Shown: positions 44,648 to 52,924 of the stretch, one piece after another
How the letters are laid out: the number at the start of each line of letters is the position of its first letter
Position numbering within the stretch: position 1 is the stretch's first letter
NCBI GenBank assembly: GCA_019113825.1
Contig: DXGR01000042.1
Location: 1 to 64,000, forward strand
Source of the DNA: Candidatus Stackebrandtia excrementipullorum
GTDB lineage: Bacteria > Actinomycetota > Actinomycetes > Mycobacteriales > Micromonosporaceae
Length of the DNA stretch: 64,000 nt
Direction of reading: 5' to 3'
Made by a program: the position numbers and the translations under genes
The notes under the pieces: generated by a model
The model's database searches: none
What the model was told of the DNA's origin: nothing
What the model saw: only the letters and a program-made list of their open reading frames with translations

Positions 44648-44842
44648 TCAACGAGGCTTTCCGTTGCTCGGGGTGAACCGCTCGACAATCTCGCCGACGT
44701 TGACGTCACCGTCCAGGACACGGCCGATGTAGAAGCAGATGAGCCCCACGATCAAAGCCCCCAACGCCGCCCCGACGCCCGCGAGCGACCACAGCGCGAC
44801 GAACAGAAACCCGGCGAAGAAGCCGAACTGTTGCCAGGACAT
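44648..44842 (-). CDS. DUF2273 family small membrane protein
   Basis: 64 residues from the ATG at 44842. Two hydrophobic helices (FGFFAGFLFVALWSLAGVGAALGALIVGLICFYIGRVL) with the short DGDVNVGEIVERF tail typical of DUF2273 proteins in Asp23 clusters. First gene of the block; 25 bases separate it from the Asp23 gene. Confidence 0.85.
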   Translation of the reverse strand: MSWQQFGFFAGFLFVALWSLAGVGAALGALIVGLICFYIGRVLDGDVNVGEIVERFTPSNGKPR

Positions 44843-44892
44843 GTGTGTCTCCCCCGAAAGCCACGAATACGCGCCCATGACACCCATGGACG

Positions 44893-45159
44893 CTACCCAC
44901 GGTAATGGACACGGCACTTTGCGACGGGGGAATCGGCGAGCTCGTCGGGGCGGAACGCCTCGCCTCGTAAGAGATGGGCACAGCGGTGGCAAAGAGACCG
45001 CAGGGCGCGCAGCCCCTCTTCATATCGGCCGCGTCGTTCGCGCCCGGCGCGACAATTCGGGTAAGCCGTTCCCGCTTGGAAGTCGGCGACGTGGGCAGAT
45101 TCGTGATTCGGGCCCGAACGGGAATGACGAGCCGGGAGAAAGTCAGCCTGCGGCATCAT
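44893..45159 (-). CDS. hypothetical protein (uncertain)
   Basis: 88-residue frame upstream of the DUF2273 gene. The second half (RYEEGLRALRSLCHRCAHLLRGEAFRPDELADSP) reads like protein and holds a CxxC. Third-position GC is only moderately high and no ribosome site is evident; an open plus-strand frame covers the same stretch. It may be noise. Confidence 0.25.
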   Translation of the reverse strand: MMPQADFLPARHSRSGPNHESAHVADFQAGTAYPNCRAGRERRGRYEEGLRALRSLCHRCAHLLRGEAFRPDELADSPVAKCRVHYRG

Positions 45160-45173
45160 GCCGCTCGATACAA

Positions 45174-45217
45174 AGAACGGCCCCTGCTCAACGTTTCCGC
45201 TGTTCAGGGGCCGTTCT
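45174..45217 (-). terminator. terminator downstream of tRNA-Tyr
   Basis: AGAACGGCCCCTG and its exact complement form a 13-base stem with an 18-base loop, just after the 3' end of the tRNA gene on the minus strand. Confidence 0.75.
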
Positions 45218-45222
45218 GTGGC

Positions 45223-45307
45223 TGGTGGCGCGTGTAGGATTCGAACCTACGTAGGCTAAGCCGATGGATTTACAGTCCACTCCCATTGGCCACTCGGGCA
45301 ACGCGCC
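45223..45307 (-). tRNA. tRNA-Tyr (anticodon GTA)
   Basis: Minus strand. Acceptor stem GGCGCGT pairs with ACGCGCC, followed by discriminator A and an encoded CCA. Anticodon loop CTGTAAA reads GTA. T-arm GGTTCGAATCC is intact. The long variable arm is the class II form expected for bacterial tRNA-Tyr. 85 bases including CCA. Confidence 0.95.
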
Positions 45308-45397
45308 ATGTATACGTGCCGCGGAAAGAATAACGGGTCCCCGGGGGGCGTGTGCAACTGGGTTCCCATCAGCCGACACGCGGGGGCCGACACCGGA

Positions 45398-46429
45398 TCA
45401 CGGCAACCGGACATCCGCTACGACAACACGGTGATCGCTGCCCTCGACGTGGTGAATCGCGAAGCTCCGCACCGCGACACGGTCGTCGACCAACACCCGA
45501 TCCAACGCGACGGGCATCACCAGTCCGCTCCAGCCACCGACCGGTCGCCACGTACCGGTCAGGCCGTTACCCGTCGCATCCGCCGCGTCGACATACCCGG
45601 TGTCGATGAGATCACGCAGGATCCGGTGATCAAGTGACGCATTGAAATCGCCCGCCAGAATCCTGATCGGACCATCTCGCTCCGCCGCCGGCAACGACCT
45701 CAAATCTTCGTTCCACGCCGACATCGACGACGGCCCCAACGGTGCCATCGGATGCACGGAGGTGAACAGGACCTCGTCCTCGTCGGGCAAAGCCAACCGA
45801 ACCGTCGGCATGAAGAACAAACCCGGCACCGGGTCCCGGACCGTCATGGGTACCGCCGAAAACACTCCGGAGCCGCTGGCATCCTCGGCGGTCACATACT
45901 CCTGATGCGGCAACCGAGCCGACAACCTCTCCCGCTCCAGAGCAGCCAAGGACTCGTCGGTGAGTTCCTGAACGGCGAGAACGTCCACGTCATACCTGTC
46001 GACCAACGACACGACCCGCTCGGCGTCACCACCACCGATGCGCAGGTTCACCGTCATCACCGTCAACGCCGAACCGTCGGCCGCCGGAGACTCCACACCG
46101 ATCGCGCGCGGAACGATCACCGCCACCAACGCCATGATGCTCAACAGCGCACCGGTGAACGCTACCCCCGCTCGCAGCCACAACGCCCACAGCAGCAGGA
46201 CCACTCCGGCGAACATCATGAAGGGCGCGAAAGCCATCGCCACGACCACGAACCAGTTGGCTTCGGCACCGAACAACCGCCACCCGGCGAAAACGAGCCA
46301 GAGCACCACCGACAACCACAAAAGACACTTGGAGACACGTCGCGCCGCTCCCGTCCGCCGCCGTATGGGGTCACCGGCCGGGTCGTGTTCTTCAACGAGT
46401 GCATCGGTCGACATGGTCCGAGTATCCAC
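45398..46429 (-). CDS. membrane-anchored endonuclease/exonuclease/phosphatase family protein
   Basis: 343 residues. A basic N-terminus, three membrane helices ([62 protein letters not shown]), then an extracytoplasmic EEP domain: [60 protein letters not shown]. The catalytic Asn, Glu, Asp/Asn and His are in place. Family members are Mg-dependent phosphodiesterases or nucleases; the substrate (lipid, nucleotide or DNA) is unknown. Two starts (46429 GTG, 46414 ATG) are possible. Confidence 0.88.
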   Translation of the reverse strand: MDTRTMSTDALVEEHDPAGDPIRRRTGAARRVSKCLLWLSVVLWLVFAGWRLFGAEANWFVVVAMAFAPFMMFAGVVLLLWALWLRAGVAFTGALLSIMALVAVIVPRAIGVESPAADGSALTVMTVNLRIGGGDAERVVSLVDRYDVDVLAVQELTDESLAALERERLSARLPHQEYVTAEDASGSGVFSAVPMTVRDPVPGLFFMPTVRLALPDEDEVLFTSVHPMAPLGPSSMSAWNEDLRSLPAAERDGPIRILAGDFNASLDHRILRDLIDTGYVDAADATGNGLTGTWRPVGGWSGLVMPVALDRVLVDDRVAVRSFAIHHVEGSDHRVVVADVRLP

Positions 46430-46504
46430 GCTCCCGCCAACTGGACGTTTACCTCAGGCCGTAGGCTCGACGGTCGATACACCAGGACAACAGGGAGGCA
46501 CACC

Positions 46505-46996
46505 GTGGCGAATCCGTCATTCGACATCGTCAGCGAAGTGGATGTCGCGGAGTTGGACAACGCGATCAATCAAGCGTCTAAAGAACTGTCCACCCGCTTC
46601 GACTTCCGTGGCACCGGCGCGAAAGTGGAACGTGCAGGCGATGAGGCGGTGACGTTGACCGCCGAAACCGAGGACCGGGTCAAGGCGGCACTCGAAGTCT
46701 TCAAGGACAAACTGGTCAAACGCGGTATCTCGTTGAAATCCCTCGACGCCGGCGAGCCGCGCCCGTCGGGCAAGACCCACAAGGTCGACTGCACCCTCAA
46801 GCAGGGCATCGCTCAGGACCAGGCCAAGAAGATCACCAAGATGATCAGGGACGAAGGCCCCAAGGGAGTTCAGGCTCAAATCCAGGGCGAGCAGATCCGC
46901 GTCTCCGGCAAGAAACGGGACGATCTTCAGGCGGTCATCGCCATGCTCAAGAAAGCCGACCTGGAAGTCGCGGTGCAGTTTACGAATTACCGGTAG
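46505..46996 (+). CDS. YajQ family nucleotide-binding protein
   Basis: 163 residues from the GTG at 46505 with GGGAGG upstream. Full-length YajQ: starts [20 protein letters not shown], middle [14 protein letters not shown], end [27 protein letters not shown]. Two ferredoxin-like halves. Members bind nucleotides, and some bind cyclic di-GMP; cytoplasmic. The long track ORF starting at 45752 is an artefact upstream of this. Monocistronic, followed by inverted repeats. Confidence 0.95.
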   Translation: MANPSFDIVSEVDVAELDNAINQASKELSTRFDFRGTGAKVERAGDEAVTLTAETEDRVKAALEVFKDKLVKRGISLKSLDAGEPRPSGKTHKVDCTLKQGIAQDQAKKITKMIRDEGPKGVQAQIQGEQIRVSGKKRDDLQAVIAMLKKADLEVAVQFTNYR

Positions 46997-47026
46997 GGAG
47001 GGACGACCGGACGGTAATTCGTAAAC
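46978..47026. terminator. inverted repeat overlapping the yajQ stop
   Basis: GTTTACGAATTACCG at the very end of yajQ (FTNYR) is repeated in exact inverted form (CGGTAATTCGTAAAC) 19 bases later. The stem can form at the mRNA 3' end and so may terminate or stabilise it. The right arm belongs to the direct repeat described next, which suggests that sequence copied from yajQ was inserted. Confidence 0.55.
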
Positions 47027-47171
47027 CAAAAACACAGCACGAATCACCCGCGGCGACAGAGGAGCCGCCAACAGGCGACCCCCAAAGCCACCGGCAGAGA
47101 AGAAACAACCGGACGGTAATTCGCAAACCAAAAACACAGCACGAATTACCCGCGGCGACAAAGGAGCCGCC
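47007..47171. repeat. direct repeat pair, about 63 bases, downstream of yajQ
   Basis: Two copies (47007-47069 and 47109-47171), 102 bases apart start to start. Both begin CCGGACGGTAATTCG, run through AAACCAAAAACACAGCACGAAT and end GGAGCCGCC, with about four differences. The segment is AT-richer than its surroundings. Each copy contains an inverted version of the yajQ 3' end. No ORF is convincing. Confidence 0.8.
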
Positions 47172-47196
47172 GGTAGCACGGACTACCGGCGGCTCC
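47163..47196. terminator. strong stem-loop between yajQ and hemerythrin genes
   Basis: GGAGCCGCCGGTAG and its exact complement form a 14-base stem with a 6-base loop. It overlaps the end of the second direct repeat and can serve yajQ (rightward) or the convergent hemerythrin gene (leftward). The rest of the stretch to 47368 holds no gene. Confidence 0.75.
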
Positions 47197-47368
47197 GCTA
47201 ACACCGACTTGTGTTGCACCGTCGACCGACGCACCACCGTCCGTACTTTGTGGATGCCTTTGCGTAGGTCGACGATGGGTGCCCTAAGGGCACGACCTTC
47301 GGCTCACGGTTCATGCGACGGACTCGGGTCTCGGTGCGGGCTTTATGCCGTGGTGGACGACGGTCCGA

Positions 47369-47836
47369 TCACAGCGGCCCCAGGACGGTACGAGGGTCGG
47401 TGTCGAGTTCCAGCGTTTCGAGCACCGTCAACAGTTTCCGTTCCTCGTAGGCGAAGTGGCTTTCCATGATCGCCGCTATGCCGTCGAGGTGTTGAGCCAC
47501 TTCAGATGGTGACGCCGTGGCGATGACCGTCTCCAACCGGTTGACCAGGTGCGCAATCATCGCGTGATCTCGTTCCAGGTATTCCAAGGTCTCTCGCAAC
47601 TGTGGGTACGCGGCGGCTATCGCGGGAAACAGTTCACGGTCTTCGCCTTCGTGATGTCGAGTCAGAGCGGTGCAGAATCCGCGACAATACAGCAGAAGGT
47701 CACGGGTTGCGGTGTCGTTCGATTCGCCCGACTCCAGCGCCTCTTGTGCGATGTTCAGGGCTTCACGCAGACGTTGGTGTACATTGCGTAGTTCGCTGCT
47801 CCAGGCGATCAGCCTGGTCTCTTCGCCCTCAGCCAT
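47369..47836 (-). CDS. hemerythrin domain-containing protein
   Basis: 155 residues, all-helical. Iron ligands fit the HHE pattern: ALTRHHEGEDRELFP (His, Glu), LERDHAMIAHLV and MESHFAYEERKL. Cytoplasmic di-iron proteins of this group bind oxygen or nitric oxide, or sense redox state. It stands alone between a terminator and a gene-free stretch (47837-48082) in which I see only a weak hairpin. Confidence 0.88.
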   Translation of the reverse strand: MAEGEETRLIAWSSELRNVHQRLREALNIAQEALESGESNDTATRDLLLYCRGFCTALTRHHEGEDRELFPAIAAAYPQLRETLEYLERDHAMIAHLVNRLETVIATASPSEVAQHLDGIAAIMESHFAYEERKLLTVLETLELDTDPRTVLGPL

Positions 47837-48082
47837 GTGAGGACGAAGAAGTCGACGTGTTCATCGTCGTTCTCCTTCGGGTTCCACGCCTCCATGCCTG
47901 GCACGATCTGCCACCGACACGCGACGCTGCCGCCAATCTAGTACAGCGTCGGGTCCCGGAATCCGGAGGTCATTCGCGGGGCCGGTGACCGGCCCGCACG
48001 GGCGCTCATCCGTGCGGCGCCCAGGAAGGAAAGCCGGGCCTGTACTCACGGACCGGCTGCAAGATGGTCCAGAGGGGACGGG

Positions 48083-48976
48083 TTACCGCGCGGTGTGTGC
48101 GGCCACCACGTCGGCTACGTACTTCTCGACCGTGCGACGCGGTTCCCAGCCGAGCGTCCGCATCTTCGAGTTGTCGGCTTCGCCACGCACCCGTTCACCG
48201 CGCAACGACGGCACCAAAGTGTATTCGGTGCCGAACATCTTCGCGACCTCCACAACCGGAAGCTCGTGGCCGCTACCGATCAGATAGCCGTCGCCTTTGC
48301 CGTGTTCGCCGCACATGACGAGCCCGTCGATCGTGTCGTCGATGTGGGTGAAGTCGCGAGTCTGTGTGCCGGGTGACACGACCGTCAACGGCTCACCCTC
48401 ACGGTATTGCCGTTCGAAGATCCCGATGACCGTCGCGTACCGGCCCTCCTCGATCTGCCCCGGCCCGTAGACGTTGTAGAAGTAGGTGATGACGTAGTCG
48501 AGCCCGTACCAATCGCCGTAGTTGCGGATCAGTTCACCGTTCTTGGCTTTCGTCCACGCATACGGGTTGAGGTTTTCGTCCTCACCGTCGTTACCGAACT
48601 TGGAGCTCGACCCCGCGTACACGAGCCGCGCACCCCGGTCGTTGCAGAACTTGACGACCTCCTTGGTGCCCCACGTATTGTACTCCCATACGCGGTCGAA
48701 CTCGTCGAAAGACTGCGGGATTCGGGCGTACTCCCCCAGGTGGAACACCAGGTCCGGGTCGGCGATCTGCTGCTGTGGCCACACCTTGTTGATCGAGGCG
48801 GTGTCGGCCTCGATGTAAGTGACCCTGGGGTCCTCACATTCGACGTCCCGCCGACCGGTGAAGTAGTTGTCAAGGGACACTATGTGAGCGCTCGGATACT
48901 CGGTGAGGAGTCGACGGACCAGGTGGCTCCCGATGAAACCGGATCCCCCGGTCACCAGTATCGTCCTGTCGCTCAC
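48083..48976 (-). CDS. NAD-dependent epimerase/dehydratase (UDP-glucose 4-epimerase-like)
   Basis: 297 residues from the GTG at 48976, preceded by AAGGGA; the track start at 49012 lacks a site. Extended SDR: TGGSGFIGSHLV, VSLDNYFTGRRDV, the LVYAGSSSKFG serine region, and Tyr/Lys in NPYAWTKAK. Then YNVYGPGQ and a sugar-binding C-terminus (QTRDFTHIDDTIDGL, GWEPRRTVEKYV). It converts a nucleotide sugar, probably for cell-wall or surface polysaccharide. No glycosyltransferase genes are adjacent. Confidence 0.9.
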   Translation of the reverse strand: MSDRTILVTGGSGFIGSHLVRRLLTEYPSAHIVSLDNYFTGRRDVECEDPRVTYIEADTASINKVWPQQQIADPDLVFHLGEYARIPQSFDEFDRVWEYNTWGTKEVVKFCNDRGARLVYAGSSSKFGNDGEDENLNPYAWTKAKNGELIRNYGDWYGLDYVITYFYNVYGPGQIEEGRYATVIGIFERQYREGEPLTVVSPGTQTRDFTHIDDTIDGLVMCGEHGKGDGYLIGSGHELPVVEVAKMFGTEYTLVPSLRGERVRGEADNSKMRTLGWEPRRTVEKYVADVVAAHTAR

Positions 48977-49021
48977 GAGCGTTCCCTTCATCTGGCGGCA
49001 ATCTATAGGCAACCTTCGACT

Positions 49022-49876
49022 TTACCGGACCGCGCCCGCCATGGCCTCGAGCCGCCTGATGCGTTCGGGCATCGGCGGATGGGTGGAGAACAACTTGGAC
49101 AAACCGCCGCCCGCGAACGGACTGGCGATCATCATGTGGGCGGTCTCCGCAACGGGGCCTTCGGGTTTCATCGGCAGTTTGTCGACGCCACCGGAGATCT
49201 TACGCAACGCGCTCGCCAACGCCAGCGGGTCACCGGTCAGCTCGGCACCCGACTCGTCGGCTTGATACTCGCGACTACGGCTGATCGCCATCTGTATGAC
49301 ACCGGCGGCGATCGGACCCAGAATCATCGTCAGCAACAGGACCAGCGGGTTCGGACCGCCACGGTCGTTGCCCAGCGGAATGAACCACGCGATGTTGGCC
49401 AGGACCGCGATGATGCTCGCCATCGCACCGGCGACACTGGCGATCAGAATGTCCCGGTTATACACGTGCGACAGTTCGTGCCCGATGACGGCACGCAGTT
49501 CCCTTGGGGTCAATATCCGCACGATGCCGTCTGTGACGGCAACCGCCGCGTTCTCCGGATTACGTCCCGTAGCGAACGCGTTGGGCTGCTGCGTCGGGCT
49601 GACGTACAACCGGGGCATCGGTTGCCCCGCCTTGTCGGACAACTCTCGTACCATCGCGTACAACTGCGGGGCTTGCTGTTCGGTGATCGGTTTGGCCTTC
49701 ATCGACCGCAGCGCAAGCTTGTCGGAGTTGAAATAGGTGTATGCGTTCATGCCGATCGCGACGACACCGGCGATCACGAGACCGATTGTGCCGCCGATCC
49801 AGTACCCGACCGCGATGATCAAGGCCGACATCAGACCCAACAGCAGCGCCGTCTTCAATCCGTTGCGATGCTTCAT
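49022..49876 (-). CDS. htpX: HtpX-like zinc metalloprotease (M48)
   Basis: 284 residues from the ATG at 49876 with a GGGGGGTGG stretch before it. Two N-terminal membrane helices ([31 protein letters not shown]), zinc motif HELSH at 133-137, two further helices, and third ligand Glu in [10 protein letters not shown]. The usual [19 protein letters not shown] block is present. Membrane-bound protein quality-control protease with its active site on the cytoplasmic side. Close to the typical family length. Confidence 0.95.
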   Translation of the reverse strand: MKHRNGLKTALLLGLMSALIIAVGYWIGGTIGLVIAGVVAIGMNAYTYFNSDKLALRSMKAKPITEQQAPQLYAMVRELSDKAGQPMPRLYVSPTQQPNAFATGRNPENAAVAVTDGIVRILTPRELRAVIGHELSHVYNRDILIASVAGAMASIIAVLANIAWFIPLGNDRGGPNPLVLLLTMILGPIAAGVIQMAISRSREYQADESGAELTGDPLALASALRKISGGVDKLPMKPEGPVAETAHMMIASPFAGGGLSKLFSTHPPMPERIRRLEAMAGAVR

Positions 49877-50036
49877 GCCACCCCCCGGCTCACTTCCGCG
49901 ACGTCCCACGGCCGCGGATTCAAACCCTGTAACGCCGTAATCTCGCGTTGTCTTCCCAACTGTGATCTACCCGGATACGCCGCTTCCCAAGCTCGTCACG
50001 GTCGCGTACCGGTCCGCGGCCGCTCCGGCGGGGCGG

Positions 50037-51470
50037 TCAGAAGACGGCCGTCGCCCACACCAGTTGGGGCGCGAACCCGACCACGATCATCACCACGGTC
50101 GCCACCGCCGTCGTCACCGCGACGGGCCACGTGGTCCGAACCGGGGGCGTCGTGTCACCGCCGGAGCGGACGACGGCCACACCGAAACGGATGTAGTAGA
50201 CCAGCCCGACAACGGCGTTCACGGCCACCACGACGGCCAGCCACGGCAACGGCTCCGCGACGACCGAGAGCACCGTGACCTTGGCGAACAGTCCCGCCAG
50301 CCCCGGTGGAAGCCCCGCCAACGCCGCCAACGCCAACAACAGCGCCACAGCCGCCACCGGCGAGGTCCGCAGCGAACCCGCCAGGTCGACAATCCGCCCA
50401 CCGTCGCTTTCACGCCCCCGCAGCGTGATGAGAGCGGCAAACACGACCAGCTCCATCACCACGTACAGCAACGCGAACACGAGGACCGCCGCTGCGGCGT
50501 CGCTTGACCCGCCGGATGCCGCGTAGCCGGTCAACGGCACCAGCAGATACCCGGCCTGAGCGATCGACGACCATGCCAGGAGACGAACAGTGCGGTGCTG
50601 CCGCAACGCGACGAGGTTGCCAACGGTCATGGACGCGACCGCCAACACCGCAAGGACCGGCCACACCGAGCCCAGGATCGGGGTCAAGCCCTCGGTGACC
50701 ACCCACAACAGCGCGGCCACACCGCCGAGCTTCGACGCGGTCGACAGGTAGGCGGCGATCGGGAGCGGCGCTCCGTCATAGGTGCCCGCCGCCCAGCCGT
50801 GCAACGGCACCGCGGCAAGTTTGAACGACATTCCGGCCACGACCATCGCGGCGCCTACCAGTGACAACGGTGTCACGGTCAAAGTCTGTGCCAAAGCCGA
50901 CAGGTGCACCGCCCCACCGGCGACGAACAAGATCCCGGCCCCGAACAGGGTCACCGCACCGGCCGCCACCGATACGAGGAGAAAGTTCACCGCGGCTTCG
51001 GCGCTGCGTCGGCTCTCACCGCGCATGGCGACCAGCGCGTACAACGGCAACGTCAACGTCTCCAACGCGACAATGATCGTGACCAGGTCGCGCGCATACG
51101 CCAGTATCACGCCTCCGGTCAACGAGCACGCCAACAGGAACACGTACTCCCCGGCGGGCGCGTGGCCGTCACGCAGCAGCGGCGACGACAACGCCAGGAC
51201 CGCCAACGCGAGAACCGTCAACGCGACGACGAAGACCGTCCCCGGGACACCGGTGACCAACGAGCAGCCCGCTTCGGAACAGAACGTCTCGCGTGGCTGC
51301 GCAAGCCCAACACCGACGGCGGCCGTCGCCGTGACGGTGAAACCGATCGCGGCCACGGCCGAGGTCACGCCCCGGCGGCCGAAGACCAGATCGAACAGCA
51401 GGACCAGAACGACCGTTCCGGCCGCGGCGTAGCCCGGCAACAGCGCGACGTGATCGATGGTCTGGTTCAT
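50037..51470 (-). CDS. nuoN2: NADH-quinone oxidoreductase subunit N-like protein (second set)
   Basis: 477 residues from the ATG at 51470 (ATGA overlap). About 14 membrane helices. NuoN/antiporter family features: AYARDLVTIIVALETLTLPLYALVAM with the helix-5 Glu, the helix-7/8 Lys region FKLAAVPLHGWAAGTYDGAP, and HRTVRLLAWSSIAQAGYLLV. Last gene of the divergent K-L-M-N set, all coupled by four-base overlaps. It probably forms a proton-pumping antiporter-like unit in the membrane arm of a complex I variant. Confidence 0.88.
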   Translation of the reverse strand: MNQTIDHVALLPGYAAAGTVVLVLLFDLVFGRRGVTSAVAAIGFTVTATAAVGVGLAQPRETFCSEAGCSLVTGVPGTVFVVALTVLALAVLALSSPLLRDGHAPAGEYVFLLACSLTGGVILAYARDLVTIIVALETLTLPLYALVAMRGESRRSAEAAVNFLLVSVAAGAVTLFGAGILFVAGGAVHLSALAQTLTVTPLSLVGAAMVVAGMSFKLAAVPLHGWAAGTYDGAPLPIAAYLSTASKLGGVAALLWVVTEGLTPILGSVWPVLAVLAVASMTVGNLVALRQHRTVRLLAWSSIAQAGYLLVPLTGYAASGGSSDAAAAVLVFALLYVVMELVVFAALITLRGRESDGGRIVDLAGSLRTSPVAAVALLLALAALAGLPPGLAGLFAKVTVLSVVAEPLPWLAVVVAVNAVVGLVYYIRFGVAVVRSGGDTTPPVRTTWPVAVTTAVATVVMIVVGFAPQLVWATAVF

Positions 51471-52924
51471 CGTGTGATCCACTCCAGAAGGTCACCGGTG
51501 AAACCGTCGAGCAACACCCACGGCATGATCCCGAATGCGACGATCGCCAGGACCAACGGCGCCCACAAGACCACCTGCGATGTGGTGGTCGCGTCGTCCA
51601 CCGGTGACACGGCCGTCGACGGCGGTCCGTGAGAAACCTTGCGCAACATGCGCAGTAGGTACGCGGCGGCCAAGGCCGCGCCCAACGCCGCGAGCACCGC
51701 CGCGACAGCCCCCCAGTCGTCGAATACGTCGAAGGCGGCGTACACGGTGAACGCCTCACCCCAGAAGCCGGCGAGGCCCGGCAACCCAAGTGAGGCCAAC
51801 GCGGCGAAACCGAGAACCCCCGCCAGTCGGGGCGCCACATCGCGGAGACCACCCAACCGATCGAGGTCACCGGTACCCGTGGTGTCTTTGATCGCACCAA
51901 CCAGGAAAAACAGTAGGCCGGTGATGAGCCCGTGGGCGATGTTGCCGTACAGGGCGGCGTTCACGCCGACGCTCGACAGTGTGGCGATTCCCAGGAGCAC
52001 AAAACCCATGTGCCCCACCGATGAATAGGCGATCAGGCGTTTGAGCTCGGTCTGGGCCAGACACACCAGCCCACCGACGATGATCGCCGCGACCGCGAGC
52101 ACCGTCAGGACACCTTGGGCTGCTTCGACTCCGGCGGGAGTCACACCGAGTCCGACACGGATCAGCCCGTAGGTACCCATCTTCAACAGCACACCGGCCA
52201 ACATCACGGACCCGACGGTCGGTGCCTCGGTGTGCGCGTCCGGCAGCCAGGTATGCAAAGGCCACAGTGGGCTTTTGATTGCGAACCCGACGCCCAACAG
52301 CGCGAACGCGAGCAGCTGCGTCCGGTCCGACATGCCGGCGCCTCGCGACTGTGTCAACGCCACGATGTCGCCCGTCCCGGTGCCGGAGACCACCACGAAC
52401 ACCCCGACCAGCAACAGCAGCGAACCCAGGAGCGTGTAGAGCGCGAACTTCACGGCCGCGTGACGCCGGTTCGCACCTCCCCAGAACGCGATGATCGCGT
52501 ACATGGGCAGCAGGACGACCTCGAAGAAGACGAAGAACACGACGAGGTTCATCGACAGGAACACACCGACGATGCCGACCTCGACGGCCAACAGCAACGC
52601 GATCAGTTGGGCCCCGCGCGGTGTGTCGGTAACAAGCACGTGCAGGCAACACAGCACCGTCAGTCCGGCGGTGAGAACGATCAACGGGTATGAGATCCCG
52701 TCGACGCCCAGATCGAAGCGCAACCCGAGAGGCTCCACCCACGGCACGTCGAAACGATGCCACAACGGACCGTCGGATGCCGCGACCGGCAACACCGCCG
52801 CCGCCACGACCGCCGCCACCGCGAAACCGGTGGCGATCCACGCGCCGACCCGGTTGCGCACGGCCATCGCCACCAGTCCGCCCAACGTCGGCAGCACCAC
52901 GGTGGAGAGCAACACGAACGTCAC
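51467..52924 (-). CDS. nuoM2: NADH-quinone oxidoreductase subunit M-like protein (second set)
   Basis: 485 residues from the GTG at 52924 (GTGA overlap with the L-like gene); the track ORF to 53626 is an extension. NuoM family: DLGVDGISYPLIVLTA, FFEVVLLPMYAIIAFWGG with the key Glu, FAIKSPLWPLHTWLPDAHTEAPT with Lys and His, and LKRLIAYSSVGHMGFVLLG. About 14 helices. Antiporter-like proton channel of the membrane arm. Confidence 0.92.
   Translation of the reverse strand: MTFVLLSTVVLPTLGGLVAMAVRNRVGAWIATGFAVAAVVAAAVLPVAASDGPLWHRFDVPWVEPLGLRFDLGVDGISYPLIVLTAGLTVLCCLHVLVTDTPRGAQLIALLLAVEVGIVGVFLSMNLVVFFVFFEVVLLPMYAIIAFWGGANRRHAAVKFALYTLLGSLLLLVGVFVVVSGTGTGDIVALTQSRGAGMSDRTQLLAFALLGVGFAIKSPLWPLHTWLPDAHTEAPTVGSVMLAGVLLKMGTYGLIRVGLGVTPAGVEAAQGVLTVLAVAAIIVGGLVCLAQTELKRLIAYSSVGHMGFVLLGIATLSSVGVNAALYGNIAHGLITGLLFFLVGAIKDTTGTGDLDRLGGLRDVAPRLAGVLGFAALASLGLPGLAGFWGEAFTVYAAFDVFDDWGAVAAVLAALGAALAAAYLLRMLRKVSHGPPSTAVSPVDDATTTSQVVLWAPLVLAIVAFGIMPWVLLDGFTGDLLEWITR

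Noticed and set aside
45752-46504. N-terminal extension of the yajQ ORF
   Set aside because: It is a reverse shadow of the phosphatase-family gene; the GTG at 46505 has a strong ribosome site.
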